Source of the DNA: Marinibacterium sp.
GTDB taxonomy: Bacteria > Pseudomonadota > Alphaproteobacteria > Rhodobacterales > Rhodobacteraceae
DNA: 32,247 nucleotides
Direction of reading: 5' to 3'
Assembly (NCBI GenBank): GCA_017643305.1
Contig: JAEPNQ010000048.1
Coordinates: 1 to 32,247, forward strand
Part shown: positions 1 to 9,129 of the stretch, one piece after another
How positions within the stretch are numbered: position 1 is the first letter of the stretch
How the letters are laid out: each line of letters starts with the position of its first letter
Notes under the pieces: generated by a model
What the model was told of the DNA's origin: nothing
Database searches by the model: none
The model's input: the letters and a program-made list of their open reading frames with translations, nothing else
Program-made: the position numbers and the translations under genes

Positions 1-1406
1 ACAACGTGCAGGCCGGTGAAATGGTCGAATTCCCGGGCGGCATCATGGGGATGGCGCTGAACCTGGAAAGCGACAACGTCGGCGTTGTGATCTTCGGTTC
101 CGACCGTGACATTAAAGAAGGTGACACGGTCAAGCGCACTAACTCCATCGTGGACGTTCCGATCGGGGACGAACTGCTGGGTCGCGTTGTGGACGGTCTG
201 GGCAACCCGATTGACGGCAAGGGCCCGATCAAGACCAAGACCCGCGGCGTCGCTGACGTGAAGGCTCCGGGCATCATCCCGCGTAAGTCGGTGCACGAAC
301 CGATGGCAACCGGTCTGAAATCTGTTGACGCCATGATCCCAATCGGCCGTGGCCAGCGCGAACTGATCATCGGTGACCGCCAGACCGGTAAAACCGCCGT
401 GGCGCTGGACACCATCCTGAACCAGAAATCCTACAATGAAGCCGCTGGCGACGATGAGAGCAAGAAGCTCTACTGTGTCTACGTGGCCGTTGGCCAGAAG
501 CGATCGACTGTTGCGCAGCTGGTGAAGAAGCTGGAAGAAACCGGCGCCATCGAATACTCTATCGTTGTGGCCGCCACCGCGTCCGACCCGGCACCGATGC
601 AGTTCCTGGCACCGTATTCGGCCACCGCGATCGCAGAATACTTCCGCGACAATGGCCGCCACGCCCTGATTATCTACGATGATCTCTCCAAACAGGCTGT
701 CTCCTATCGTCAGATGTCCCTGCTGCTGCGTCGCCCGCCGGGCCGTGAAGCATATCCAGGTGACGTTTTCTACCTGCACTCGCGTCTGTTGGAACGCTCT
801 GCAAAGCTGAACGAAGACTTTGGCGCAGGCTCCCTGACCGCACTGCCGGTGATCGAAACCCAAGGTGGCGACGTTTCGGCGTTTATCCCGACCAACGTGA
901 TCTCCATCACCGATGGCCAGATCTTTCTGGAAACGGAACTGTTCTACCAGGGTATCCGCCCGGCCGTGAACACCGGTCTGTCGGTGTCGCGTGTGGGCTC
1001 CTCTGCCCAGACCGACGCGATGAAATCGGTCGCTGGTCCGGTTAAACTGGAACTTGCGCAGTACCGTGAAATGGCCGCCTTCGCCCAGTTTGGCTCCGAC
1101 CTCGATGCCGCAACCCAGCAGCTGCTGAACCGCGGTGCGCGTCTGACGGAATTGATGAAGCAGGCCCAGTATTCACCGCTGACCAACGCAGAGATCGTTT
1201 GCGTGATCTTTGCTGGTACCACCGGCTTCCTCGACAAGCTGCCGGTTGGCGATGTCGGCCGCTTCGAAACCGGTCTGCTGAACCACCTGCGCACCAAGCA
1301 TCAGGACATGCTGGACTGGATCACCAACGAAGACCCGAAAATCAAGGGTGACGCGGCAGATCGGCTGACCAAGGCCATCGAAGAGTTCGCTGAAAACTTC
1401 GCGTAA
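1..1406 (+). CDS. atpA: ATP synthase F1 subunit alpha (5' end cut off by window)
   Basis: Alpha subunit of the F1 catalytic head of the H+-ATP synthase. It binds non-catalytic nucleotide and alternates with beta in the hexamer on the cytoplasmic side of the inner membrane. The frame is open from base 3 and reads ...[10 protein letters not shown], so about 45 N-terminal residues lie outside the window (the family is about 512 aa). Walker A GDRQTGKT lies about 123-130 residues into the visible part, the Walker B strand ALIIYDDL follows, and [10 protein letters not shown] carries the conserved arginine that reaches into the beta catalytic site. The GTG at base 6 is an internal Val codon, not a start. 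atpG follows after 15 bases, so this is the upstream part of an atpA-G-D-C operon. Nothing odd is seen. Confidence 0.98.
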   Translation, partial: NVQAGEMVEFPGGIMGMALNLESDNVGVVIFGSDRDIKEGDTVKRTNSIVDVPIGDELLGRVVDGLGNPIDGKGPIKTKTRGVADVKAPGIIPRKSVHEPMATGLKSVDAMIPIGRGQRELIIGDRQTGKTAVALDTILNQKSYNEAAGDDESKKLYCVYVAVGQKRSTVAQLVKKLEETGAIEYSIVVAATASDPAPMQFLAPYSATAIAEYFRDNGRHALIIYDDLSKQAVSYRQMSLLLRRPPGREAYPGDVFYLHSRLLERSAKLNEDFGAGSLTALPVIETQGGDVSAFIPTNVISITDGQIFLETELFYQGIRPAVNTGLSVSRVGSSAQTDAMKSVAGPVKLELAQYREMAAFAQFGSDLDAATQQLLNRGARLTELMKQAQYSPLTNAEIVCVIFAGTTGFLDKLPVGDVGRFETGLLNHLRTKHQDMLDWITNEDPKIKGDAADRLTKAIEEFAENFA

Positions 1407-1421
1407 TGGGGGCCTAGGCAC

Positions 1422-2297
1422 ATGCCAAGTCTTAAGGACCTAAAAAACAGGATCGAGTCGGTCAAATCGACCCGCAAGATCACCAAGGCCATGCAGATGG
1501 TGGCCGCCGCGAAACTGCGGCGGGCACAGGAAGCAGCCGAGGAAGGCCGCCCTTACGCCGAACGGTTTTCTGCCGTAATGGCAGGGCTCGCTGCTTCGGT
1601 TGGTGGCAATGATGGCGCACCGAAGCTGCTGACCGGAACGGGCAGCGACCAGGTCCATCTGCTGGTCGTGATGACCGCGGAACGCGGCCTGTGCGGCGGC
1701 TTCAACTCCAACATTGCACGCCTGGCTCGCCAGCATGCTCAGTCGCTCATGGCGAATGGAAAAAGCGTCAAAATTCTGACTGTTGGAAAAAAGGGTCGTG
1801 ACCAGCTCAAGCGTGACTTGGGCGACAGTTTTGTCGGCCACGTGGATCTGACCGAAGTCAAACGCATCGGCTATTCCAACGCACAGGACATCGCCCGCGA
1901 TGTGCTGGCACGATTTGATGCTGGTGAATTCGATGTGGCAACCCTCTTCTTCTCGAAGTTTGTCAATGTGGTCAGCCAAGAGCCGACCGCGCTGCAGATC
2001 ATCCCGGCCAAGTTCGAATCCGAAGAAGAGGCCAGCGGCGGCGCCTTCTACGAATACGAACCGGGTGAAGAGGAAATCCTCGCAGATCTGCTGCCGCGCG
2101 GTGTCGCAACGCAGATATTCAGCGGGCTGTTGGAAAACGGTGCCTCGGAACAGGGTGCGCGGATGTCCGCAATGGACAACGCAACGCGCAACGCGGGTGA
2201 GATGATCGACAAGCTGACCATCGAATACAACCGCTCGCGTCAGGCCGTGATCACCAACGAGCTGATTGAAATTATTTCCGGCGCGGAAGCGCTGTAA
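1422..2297 (+). CDS. atpG: ATP synthase F1 subunit gamma
   Basis: Central rotor shaft of F1, coupling c-ring rotation to conformational change in the beta subunits. The 291-aa length is normal for the family. The N-terminal helix has the typical pattern ([19 protein letters not shown], then [15 protein letters not shown]), and the C-terminal helix with [19 protein letters not shown] and [12 protein letters not shown] is also characteristic; together they form the antiparallel coiled coil inside the alpha3beta3 ring. The ATG at 1422 lies 15 bases after atpA, with a G-rich stretch upstream. atpD follows after 18 bases, so the genes are co-transcribed. Confidence 0.98.
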   Translation: MPSLKDLKNRIESVKSTRKITKAMQMVAAAKLRRAQEAAEEGRPYAERFSAVMAGLAASVGGNDGAPKLLTGTGSDQVHLLVVMTAERGLCGGFNSNIARLARQHAQSLMANGKSVKILTVGKKGRDQLKRDLGDSFVGHVDLTEVKRIGYSNAQDIARDVLARFDAGEFDVATLFFSKFVNVVSQEPTALQIIPAKFESEEEASGGAFYEYEPGEEEILADLLPRGVATQIFSGLLENGASEQGARMSAMDNATRNAGEMIDKLTIEYNRSRQAVITNELIEIISGAEAL

Positions 2298-3740
<1,443 letters not shown>

Positions 3741-3749
3741 GGAGCTGTT

Positions 3750-4145
3750 ATGGCTGACACTATGCAATTCGACCTTGTGAGCCCGGAACGTCGGCTTGCC
3801 TCTGTTGAGGTAACCGCCGTGTCCATTCCGGGCAGCGAGGGCGATCTGACGGCGATGGCCGGGCATATGCCGACCATCACAACCCTTCGTCCCGGTATCC
3901 TACGGGTCGAAGCGGGGTCTGGGACCGATGAATACGTCGTATCCGGCGGTTTTGCTGAGATCAACGCGACTTCCATGTCGGTTCTGGCCGAAAAGGCCAT
4001 TCCGCGCGGCGAAGTCACTGCAGAGTTCTTGGAAGGCTTGCGCAAAGAAGCGGAAGCTGCTCATGAGGCAGCCGATGACGCCGACAAGGACATGACCGCA
4101 AAAACTCTGGCAGATCTGGCCTACCTGGCCGAAGCGATGGTCTGA
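3750..4145 (+). CDS. atpC: ATP synthase F1 subunit epsilon
   Basis: Epsilon subunit of the ATP synthase, which joins gamma to the c-ring and can inhibit ATP hydrolysis. The protein is 131 aa. The N-terminal beta-sandwich is recognisable from [15 protein letters not shown] and [18 protein letters not shown], typical of the family, followed by a helical C-terminus. It starts 9 bases after atpD with a strong AAGGAG ribosome binding site, and is followed by a rho-independent terminator at 4167-4195, so it is the last gene of the operon. Confidence 0.97.
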   Translation: MADTMQFDLVSPERRLASVEVTAVSIPGSEGDLTAMAGHMPTITTLRPGILRVEAGSGTDEYVVSGGFAEINATSMSVLAEKAIPRGEVTAEFLEGLRKEAEAAHEAADDADKDMTAKTLADLAYLAEAMV

Positions 4146-4166
4146 TCCACTACACAGTTACAAAGT

Positions 4167-4195
4167 CGGCCCCTGTCGGGGCCGCTTTTGTTTTG
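4167..4195 (+). terminator. Rho-independent terminator of the atp operon
   Basis: A 7-bp perfect GC stem (CGGCCCC at 4167-4173 with GGGGCCG at 4178-4184) and a 4-base loop are followed by CTTTTGTTTT. It lies 21 bases after the atpC stop codon and is positioned to end the F1 operon transcript. Confidence 0.88.
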
Positions 4196-4263
4196 GACCT
4201 TTGTTGCTGAAGGCAGGCAGAAAGGTAGAAATCACAGGAATTATTTCTGGGTTTCCGTGTTTT

Positions 4264-4285
4264 GATTCCGATTTTGCGCGGAATC
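4264..4285. repeat. Short inverted repeat upstream of the lectin gene
   Basis: GATTCCG (4264-4270) and CGGAATC (4279-4285) form a perfect 7-bp inverted repeat around an 8-base AT-rich spacer. No T-run follows, so it is not an obvious terminator. It lies in the 213-base gap between atpC and the lectin gene, about 75 bases before the lectin start, and could be an operator or an mRNA hairpin. Apart from the atp terminator I see nothing else in this gap. Confidence 0.3.
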
Positions 4286-4358
4286 TGGCTTCTCGAAAGA
4301 CGGTGGGTTTGGCAAAATTTCTGAACTCGCGATCTTTTGCCCTAATTTTGATCGACCA

Positions 4359-4709
4359 ATGAAGAAACTACACTCCCACCTCATCGGCATCGACCAGGGC
4401 GATGTTGCCGTATTTTCCGACTTTGAAAATGGCGGCGAAATGTGGACGGGTGCAGGTCCGCGCGAACGCCGCTGTCCGGTGAAATTCAGCGACCGGGTCC
4501 GCGAGCCACCCGCCGTTCAGACCGTTACTTCACTGTGGGATGCTGACACTGACGCGGCCATCCGGGCCGAAGTGGTTGCCGAAAACATCACCAAGGATGG
4601 GTTCGACGTGGTGTTCCGCACCTGGGGCGATACCCGGTTTGCCCGGATCCGCGTGGCCTGGACAGCCATTGGCGCGTTGGTCGACCCCGACGATTGGCAG
4701 CTTTACTGA
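4359..4709 (+). CDS. H-type lectin domain protein
   Basis: A 116-aa protein with no signal peptide or membrane segment. Residues about 38-107 match my memory of the H-type lectin domain (Helix pomatia agglutinin type): VKFSDRVREPPAVQT, then TSLWDADTDAAIRAEV, then ENITKDGFDVVFRTW and GDTRFARIRVAWTAIG, with the tell-tale GF-x-x-x-F-x-T-W and W-x-A-I-G. That fold binds N-acetylgalactosamine in animals and is found as a single domain in many Rhodobacterales. The natural ligand here is unknown. The ATG at 4359 begins MKKLHSHLIGIDQG; no strong ribosome binding site is visible. It faces prs with only 34 bases between the stop codons. A cytoplasmic or non-classically exported lectin is unusual; function is not inferred beyond carbohydrate binding. 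Confidence 0.8.
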   Translation: MKKLHSHLIGIDQGDVAVFSDFENGGEMWTGAGPRERRCPVKFSDRVREPPAVQTVTSLWDADTDAAIRAEVVAENITKDGFDVVFRTWGDTRFARIRVAWTAIGALVDPDDWQLY

Positions 4710-4743
4710 CGCCCGCTGGGTCTGGCTCCCCGGACCGTCGGCA

Positions 4744-5763
4744 TCAATGCACCGCGTAGAGCGTTTCGTAGATTGGCGACAGAGTGTCGTCTTCGAACAG
4801 CGAAGATACCGATGTTCCATTCCAGATATTCAGGATCGCTTGCGCAAACATGGGTGCGGTTGGCACAATTCGGATGTTTTTTGCTGATTTTACCTCTTCT
4901 GTCGGTGCAATCGTATCCGTGATTACCAGCGACTTCATTACTGATTTGGTCACACGATCCACAGCGGGGCCGCTCAGCACCCCGTGGCTTATATAGGCGT
5001 GCACTTCCTTCGCGCCATATGTCATCAGCAGTTCCGCCGCCTTGCACAGCGTACCTGCAGTGTCGCAAATGTCGTCGACAATCAGGCAGATCTTACCTTC
5101 GACATTCCCGATTACCGTCATCTCCGCCACTTCACCGGCCTTCTCGCGCCGCTTATCGACGATGGACAGCGGTGCTTCGATCCGTTTGGCCAACTCGCGC
5201 GCCCGCGCCACGCCGCCCACATCCGGAGACACGACCATCAGGTCTTCCATCTGGTCCGAGAAATGCGTCTTGATATCCAGCGCAAAGATCGGGCTGGCAT
5301 AGAGGTTGTCGACCGGGATATCGAAGAACCCCTGGATCTGCGCGGCGTGTAGGTCCATTGTCAGAACCCGCTCAATCCCCGCACCAACCAGCATGTTGGC
5401 TACCATTTTGGCTGAAATCGGCGTACGTGCCTTGGTCCGGCGATCCTGGCGGGCATAACCGAAATAGGGCAGCACGGCCGTGATCCGCTGGGCCGACGAC
5501 CGGCGCAGTGCGTCGGACATGATCAGCAATTCCATCAGGTTGTCATTGGCTGGGTTCGACGTTGGCTGGATTATGAACATGTCCTCGCCGCGTACGTTCT
5601 CGAACACCTCGACAAAGATCTCGCCGTCGTTGAACCGTTCGACCCGCGCATCGACCAATCCGATATTGACCCCGCGATGCATGGTCATCCGGCGTGCGAT
5701 GGCTTTGGCAAGCGCAGGGTTGGCGTTCCCAGCGATCAGCTTGGGTTCTGTGAGTGTCGGCAT
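4744..5763 (-). CDS. prs: Ribose-phosphate pyrophosphokinase (PRPP synthetase)
   Basis: Makes PRPP from ribose-5-phosphate and ATP for purine, pyrimidine, NAD, His and Trp synthesis. The protein is 339 aa, slightly longer than the roughly 315 aa of E. coli. It has the flexible-loop segment [17 protein letters not shown] (about 103-119), a catalytic-region His in [12 protein letters not shown] (about 137-148), [12 protein letters not shown] (about 177-188) and the PRPP-binding loop [12 protein letters not shown] (about 228-239). The ATG at 5763 was chosen over a longer open frame because family similarity begins at [13 protein letters not shown] and an AGGGGAC ribosome binding site precedes it. 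It is a class I enzyme by motif. The gene is divergent from the HCCA-isomerase-like gene and convergent with the lectin gene. Confidence 0.97.
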   Translation of the reverse strand: MPTLTEPKLIAGNANPALAKAIARRMTMHRGVNIGLVDARVERFNDGEIFVEVFENVRGEDMFIIQPTSNPANDNLMELLIMSDALRRSSAQRITAVLPYFGYARQDRRTKARTPISAKMVANMLVGAGIERVLTMDLHAAQIQGFFDIPVDNLYASPIFALDIKTHFSDQMEDLMVVSPDVGGVARARELAKRIEAPLSIVDKRREKAGEVAEMTVIGNVEGKICLIVDDICDTAGTLCKAAELLMTYGAKEVHAYISHGVLSGPAVDRVTKSVMKSLVITDTIAPTEEVKSAKNIRIVPTAPMFAQAILNIWNGTSVSSLFEDDTLSPIYETLYAVH

Positions 5764-5809
5764 GCGGATAGTCCCCTGTGAGCAGCAGGAATGTGCTAGA
5801 TTCGTGATG

Positions 5810-5837
5810 TTGACACCGCTTAACACGGCCCTACCGT
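5810..5837 (+). promoter_or_regulatory. Possible sigma-70 promoter for 5871-7273
   Basis: A perfect TTGACA (5810-5815) is followed 16 bases later by TACCGT (5832-5837), a poor -10. It lies 33 bases before the ATG at 5871 in the prs/HCCA-isomerase divergent gap. The call rests mainly on the -35 element and is tentative. Confidence 0.3.
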
Positions 5838-5870
5838 CTCGCAAAGACGACATACAGAGAAGGTGGGCAG

Positions 5871-6473
5871 ATGCCGGAAATCAAATACTTCTTCGCGACA
5901 ATTTCGCCATTCACCTATCTCGCCGGTATGCGGTTGGAAGACATAGCAGCCAAATATGGTGCAACGATTGACTATAAACCGGTCGATCTCGTGACCCTTT
6001 TCGCCCGCACCGGGGGCGTCCTGCCGAAGGAACGCCATATCTCCCGCCAAGAATATCGCGCGCAGGATCTGAACCGCCAGGCGGCCAAGGCGGGACTCAA
6101 ATTCAACATCGCCCCTGCCCACTGGCCAACCAACATGGCCCCGGCTTCCTATGCCTTTATCGCTGCGCGTAATGCGGGGGGCGGCGATCTGGGCTTGCTG
6201 GTTCATGCCATGACACGGTCCTGCTGGGCTGACGACAAGGACATCGCCGACGATGCCGTCATCCGCGCCTGTCTGGAGGAGGCGGGCTTTGACCCCTCGC
6301 TGGCCGATAGTGGTTTGCTTGTGGGCGCGGAAACCTATGCTGCCAATCTCGAGGAAGCGGTGGATTGCGGCGTCTTCGGCGCACCATTCTACATCACGGA
6401 TGACGGACAAAGATTCTGGGGCCAAGACCGCCTGGATGATCTGGACGCCTATCTCGGGTCCAGAGTCGGATGA
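5871..6473 (+). CDS. DsbA-family 2-hydroxychromene-2-carboxylate isomerase-like protein
   Basis: A 200-aa protein of the thioredoxin-fold HCCA isomerase / kappa-class GST group. [19 protein letters not shown] places the conserved serine (Ser12) where DsbA has its first cysteine, so it is not a disulfide oxidoreductase. The C-terminal [12 protein letters not shown] supplies the cis-proline, followed by the typical [14 protein letters not shown] isomerase works in naphthalene breakdown, but most homologues are uncharacterised glutathione-dependent proteins, so the exact substrate is unknown. The start is supported by an AAGG-type ribosome binding site. The stop codon overlaps the next gene's start (ATGA at 6470-6473), which implies translational coupling to the alpha/beta hydrolase and perhaps a shared small-molecule pathway. 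Confidence 0.85.
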   Translation: MPEIKYFFATISPFTYLAGMRLEDIAAKYGATIDYKPVDLVTLFARTGGVLPKERHISRQEYRAQDLNRQAAKAGLKFNIAPAHWPTNMAPASYAFIAARNAGGGDLGLLVHAMTRSCWADDKDIADDAVIRACLEEAGFDPSLADSGLLVGAETYAANLEEAVDCGVFGAPFYITDDGQRFWGQDRLDDLDAYLGSRVG

Positions 6474-7273
6474 CTGATCTTCCACAGCCACTGGCCGTCC
6501 GCACCCTTGGTGAAGGCAATCGCAAGATCCTCGCTCTGCATTGTACCATCGGCCATTCCGGCGCCTGGCGTCCGCTGTCGGTCTACCTGCCCGATTGCGT
6601 GTTCACCGCACCTGACATGCTGTCCCACGGCAAAAGCCCGGATTGGGACCGGCAGGGCGATTTCCAAGATCGTATGACCGAAGCGGTACTGCCCTACCTG
6701 ACCGAACGCATGGACGTGATCGGCCATTCCTTTGGGGGCACTGTCGCCCTGCGCCTCGCGGTGGAACACCCCGACCTTGTTCGTAGTCTGACCGTCGTGG
6801 AACCCGTACTCTTCGCGGTGGCAGAACATGATGCGCCGGAGGTTCTGGAAGATCAGAACCGCGCGTCAAAACCGGTGTTCGATGCATTCGAACAAGGGGA
6901 CGAAGTGCTTGCCGCCCGCCTTTTCAACCGGATGTGGGGAGACAATGACGGCCCGCGCTGGGACGAAATGCCAGACAAGACCCGCAATGCGATGATCAGG
7001 GGCATCCACATCGTTCAGGCCAGCACCGGGGCGGTCAAGGATCGCGTTGGACTGCTGAAGCCGGACCGCATCGAACGCGCGGACATGCCAGCGTTGGTCC
7101 TGCGTGGCGCGCTCAGTCCGACGATCGCCACCGTGGTGAATGATGGCCTAGCCAAACGTCTTCCAAATGCAGAAAATGTCGAAGTAACCGGGGCAGGGCA
7201 CATGGTTCCCCTCACTCATCCGCAGGAAACGGCCGCACATCTAATGCGGCTGTTTGACAGGGCCCCGGCCTGA
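6470..7273 (+). CDS. Alpha/beta-fold hydrolase
   Basis: A 267-aa cytoplasmic alpha/beta hydrolase. The nucleophile elbow GHSFGG gives Ser87; the oxyanion region is LHCTIGHSGAWRP (about 24-36); the C-terminal GAGHMVPLTHP gives the catalytic His244. The usual acid position after strand 7 reads VLRGALSPT, without the expected Asp; Glu111 after strand 6 (VVEPVLF) could replace it, as in some family members. The substrate cannot be told. It overlaps the preceding HCCA-isomerase-like gene by 4 bases (ATGA), so the two are probably expressed together. Confidence 0.88.
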   Translation: MTDLPQPLAVRTLGEGNRKILALHCTIGHSGAWRPLSVYLPDCVFTAPDMLSHGKSPDWDRQGDFQDRMTEAVLPYLTERMDVIGHSFGGTVALRLAVEHPDLVRSLTVVEPVLFAVAEHDAPEVLEDQNRASKPVFDAFEQGDEVLAARLFNRMWGDNDGPRWDEMPDKTRNAMIRGIHIVQASTGAVKDRVGLLKPDRIERADMPALVLRGALSPTIATVVNDGLAKRLPNAENVEVTGAGHMVPLTHPQETAAHLMRLFDRAPA

Positions 7274-7285
7274 CCGCTGCCCAGC

Positions 7286-7399
7286 TCAGAACATGAAACC
7301 GTTCCTGTCGAGGTCACTCAGCAGCACATCCCACAGGCTGAGCATATTGCCGTGTAGATCGCTGAGTAACACGTAGCCTCCGATCAACACGAAACCCAT
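7286..7399 (-). CDS. Possible 37-aa small protein, doubtful
   Basis: In the 155-base gap between the alpha/beta hydrolase and the SDR, a 37-codon frame on the minus strand starts at ATG 7399 and ends at TGA 7286. It starts with a hydrophobic stretch (MGFVLIGGYVLLSDL) and contains the peptide VLLSDL twice, encoded by different synonymous codons. It lies 29 bases downstream of the SDR stop codon. No good ribosome binding site is visible and I recognise no family. It may be a chance frame or a relic. Confidence 0.15.
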   Translation of the reverse strand: MGFVLIGGYVLLSDLHGNMLSLWDVLLSDLDRNGFMF

Positions 7400-7428
7400 A
7401 TGAAACGGAAACTGTCATCCGAGGCGGG

Positions 7429-8199
7429 TCACCCCGTGGTTGCAACCCCGCCATCGACGACCATGCACTGACCCGTCATCATCCGACTGGCTTGCGACGC
7501 CAAGAACAAAACGGGCGCCACCATGTCATCCGCCACCATGTGTTCCTTCAGGGCCTGTTGGTCCATATGGCCCTGCAACCCTTCGGGCGTGGCCCATTTG
7601 TCCAACTGCTTGTCAGTCAGAACCCAACCCGGCGCGATAGCATTGACGCGGATCTTGTCTGGCCCCAGTGCGCGGGCCAGGCTTCGGGTCATCGCGGTGA
7701 TGCCGCCATTGGCAGTTGTGTAAACTGACAGCTCCGGCAGGCCCATCATGTAGCTGACCGAGCTGAAATTGACGATCGCACCGCCACCTGCCGCCTGCAT
7801 GCCCGGTGCCACCGCCTGCGCAGCAAAGTAGTAGGCTTTCAAGTTGATATCTATCATCCAGCGCCAGAACTCTTCCGTCACATCCTCCAGATCGCAGCGC
7901 ATGTCATTGGCCGCATTGTTGACCAGTACCGTCACCGGGCCATGCGCCTCTGCCGCCGTGTCGATGGCCCCACGCAGGGCTGCGATATCTGTGACGTCGC
8001 CTTGGATGAACAGGGGCGTGCGTCCGGTCTGGTCGGTGGCCTTGGCCACAAATTCGGCGCAATCCGCGATGTCGATAAACGCCACCTTGGCGCCCTGGGC
8101 CAGAAATCCGCACGTCAACGCCGCGCCAATGCCCGATCCGCCCCCGGTAATGAAAACGGATGCATTCTGAAGGTCATGAAACGTTGCCGGAACTGTCAC
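7429..8199 (-). CDS. Short-chain dehydrogenase/reductase with Asn at the catalytic Lys position
   Basis: A 256-aa classical SDR with a Rossmann fold. TGGGSGIG (about 18-25) binds the dinucleotide; the Asp after strand 2 (FIDIA, Asp43) suggests NAD(H) preference; NNAAND (about 95-99) is the NNAG-type motif; Ser147 and Tyr160 are in catalytic register. The tetrad lysine of YxxxK is missing: the sequence is YTTANGG, with Asn164 (AAT codon at 7708-7710), so the enzyme may be inactive. The GTG at 8199 was chosen because SDR similarity begins there and GGAGAGGAG lies just upstream; a longer ATG frame would overlap the neighbouring pseudogene. The substrate is unknown. It lies directly downstream of the broken protease gene, in a decaying region. 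Confidence 0.85.
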   Translation of the reverse strand: MTVPATFHDLQNASVFITGGGSGIGAALTCGFLAQGAKVAFIDIADCAEFVAKATDQTGRTPLFIQGDVTDIAALRGAIDTAAEAHGPVTVLVNNAANDMRCDLEDVTEEFWRWMIDINLKAYYFAAQAVAPGMQAAGGGAIVNFSSVSYMMGLPELSVYTTANGGITAMTRSLARALGPDKIRVNAIAPGWVLTDKQLDKWATPEGLQGHMDQQALKEHMVADDMVAPVLFLASQASRMMTGQCMVVDGGVATTG

Positions 8200-8233
8200 G
8201 CGGGGTCTCCTCTCCAAGCGCCCGTCATACTGG

Positions 8234-9078
8234 TTACTGCGTTTCCTGTGCAGCCGCCAGAAGCGCTCGGATATGCTCAGCCGGAATACCCAGGTTTGAT
8301 CCCCCAAACTCGAGGATGATCGCCGTGTTCACCGCCACCACTTCGCCTTTGATGGTCAAAACCGACCCGCCACTACCGTCATGGGCGGTTTCCGCGTCAT
8401 ACACCATGGTCGGCGCGCTAACCCGTCCGATGATCCCACGCGTGGACAAGGGTGCAATCAGCCCGTCCCGTGTCAGTCACGCGGCGACCCTCCAGAACCC
8501 GGTTTCGCCATCGGCCTGCAAAGCCACCACAAACGCCTCCCCCGATTGGGCCGGCAGGGATCGCAAGCCAGTGGGTTAATCCATGACGATAATTGCCTCG
8601 TCGGGCTGCGATGCGCCTTGGTTGACGTCCTCCCAAGGCAGGGCCACGTGCCGTTTCGTTATGAACAAGCCAGTGTCCCCGGCCAGAAGCCATGCCTTTG
8701 TATTCTGCGCTTTGGCCACCGGACCTGCGCCATCCAACGTGAACGATGGCTTGCCCGTCACCGACAGGCGCGGTAGCCCGCCTGCGCCAAATTCGATCAT
8801 GTCGCCGTGGGTCAGAACCTTGCGCTTCGCAGGCTCCCGGTTCACCCATATGTCACAGGCCTCGGTGGCATCAATCTCAAAACTGTCGCCCCACCGCCGG
8901 AACTGGGCCACGCATTCGACCCCGGGTACGCTTTGCCCTGGCAGGATCACACGAAACGTTCCCTTTTTCCAAACCACACGGCCGTTTCATCACTGGTGAC
9001 CCAGGAATACTGACCCAGGCAAGAGCCGGTCAGGTGTACCAAAGCTGCCGCGATGGGGGTTTCGGTGGCGTCTGTCAT
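8234..9078 (-). pseudogene. Broken FHA-domain / trypsin-like serine protease gene
   Basis: On the minus strand a conceptual protein starts at ATG 9078 (MTDATETPIAAALVHLTG). A one-base loss in an A-run (plus-strand T5 at 8964-8968) shifts the frame, after which reading continues through an FHA-like segment (CDIWVNRE, then KVLTHGDMIEFG) and a trypsin-like part (GLFITKRHVALPWE with the catalytic-His region). A TAA at 8576-8578 replaces the Tyr of an expected VMGYPTGLRS (read VMD-stop-PTGLRS), and a TGA occurs at 8477-8479. The same frame then resumes to the end: YDAETAHDGSGGSVL, altered from the usual GGSGGPV, and FGGSNLGIPAEHIRALL. From memory, intact relatives are several hundred residues longer with a membrane segment between FHA and protease domains; that part and the stretch holding the catalytic Asp appear deleted. 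At least three disabling lesions make it a clear pseudogene. Confidence 0.9.
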
Positions 9079-9095
9079 TCCCCCCATCGCAAGCG

Positions 9096-9124
9096 ATTAT
9101 AAGCCACGGGTCAATGCCTGTCGG
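9096..9124 (-). promoter_or_regulatory. Relic sigma-70-like promoter of the protease pseudogene
   Basis: Read on the minus strand, CCGACA (9124-9119) and a perfect TATAAT (9101-9096) are separated by 17 bases and lie about 18 bases before the pseudogene's ATG at 9078. The match is good at -10 and moderate at -35. The promoter may still be active and transcribe into the SDR gene. Confidence 0.4.
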
Positions 9125-9129
9125 TCCCC

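Noticed and set aside
8200-8307. A longer SDR start at ATG 8307
   Set aside because: It would overlap the end of the pseudogene; the added residues do not resemble an SDR, and GTG 8199 has a strong ribosome binding site.
8418-8849. A 143-codon minus-strand frame overlapping the protease pseudogene
   Set aside because: It is in a different frame from the protease homology and has no recognisable content.
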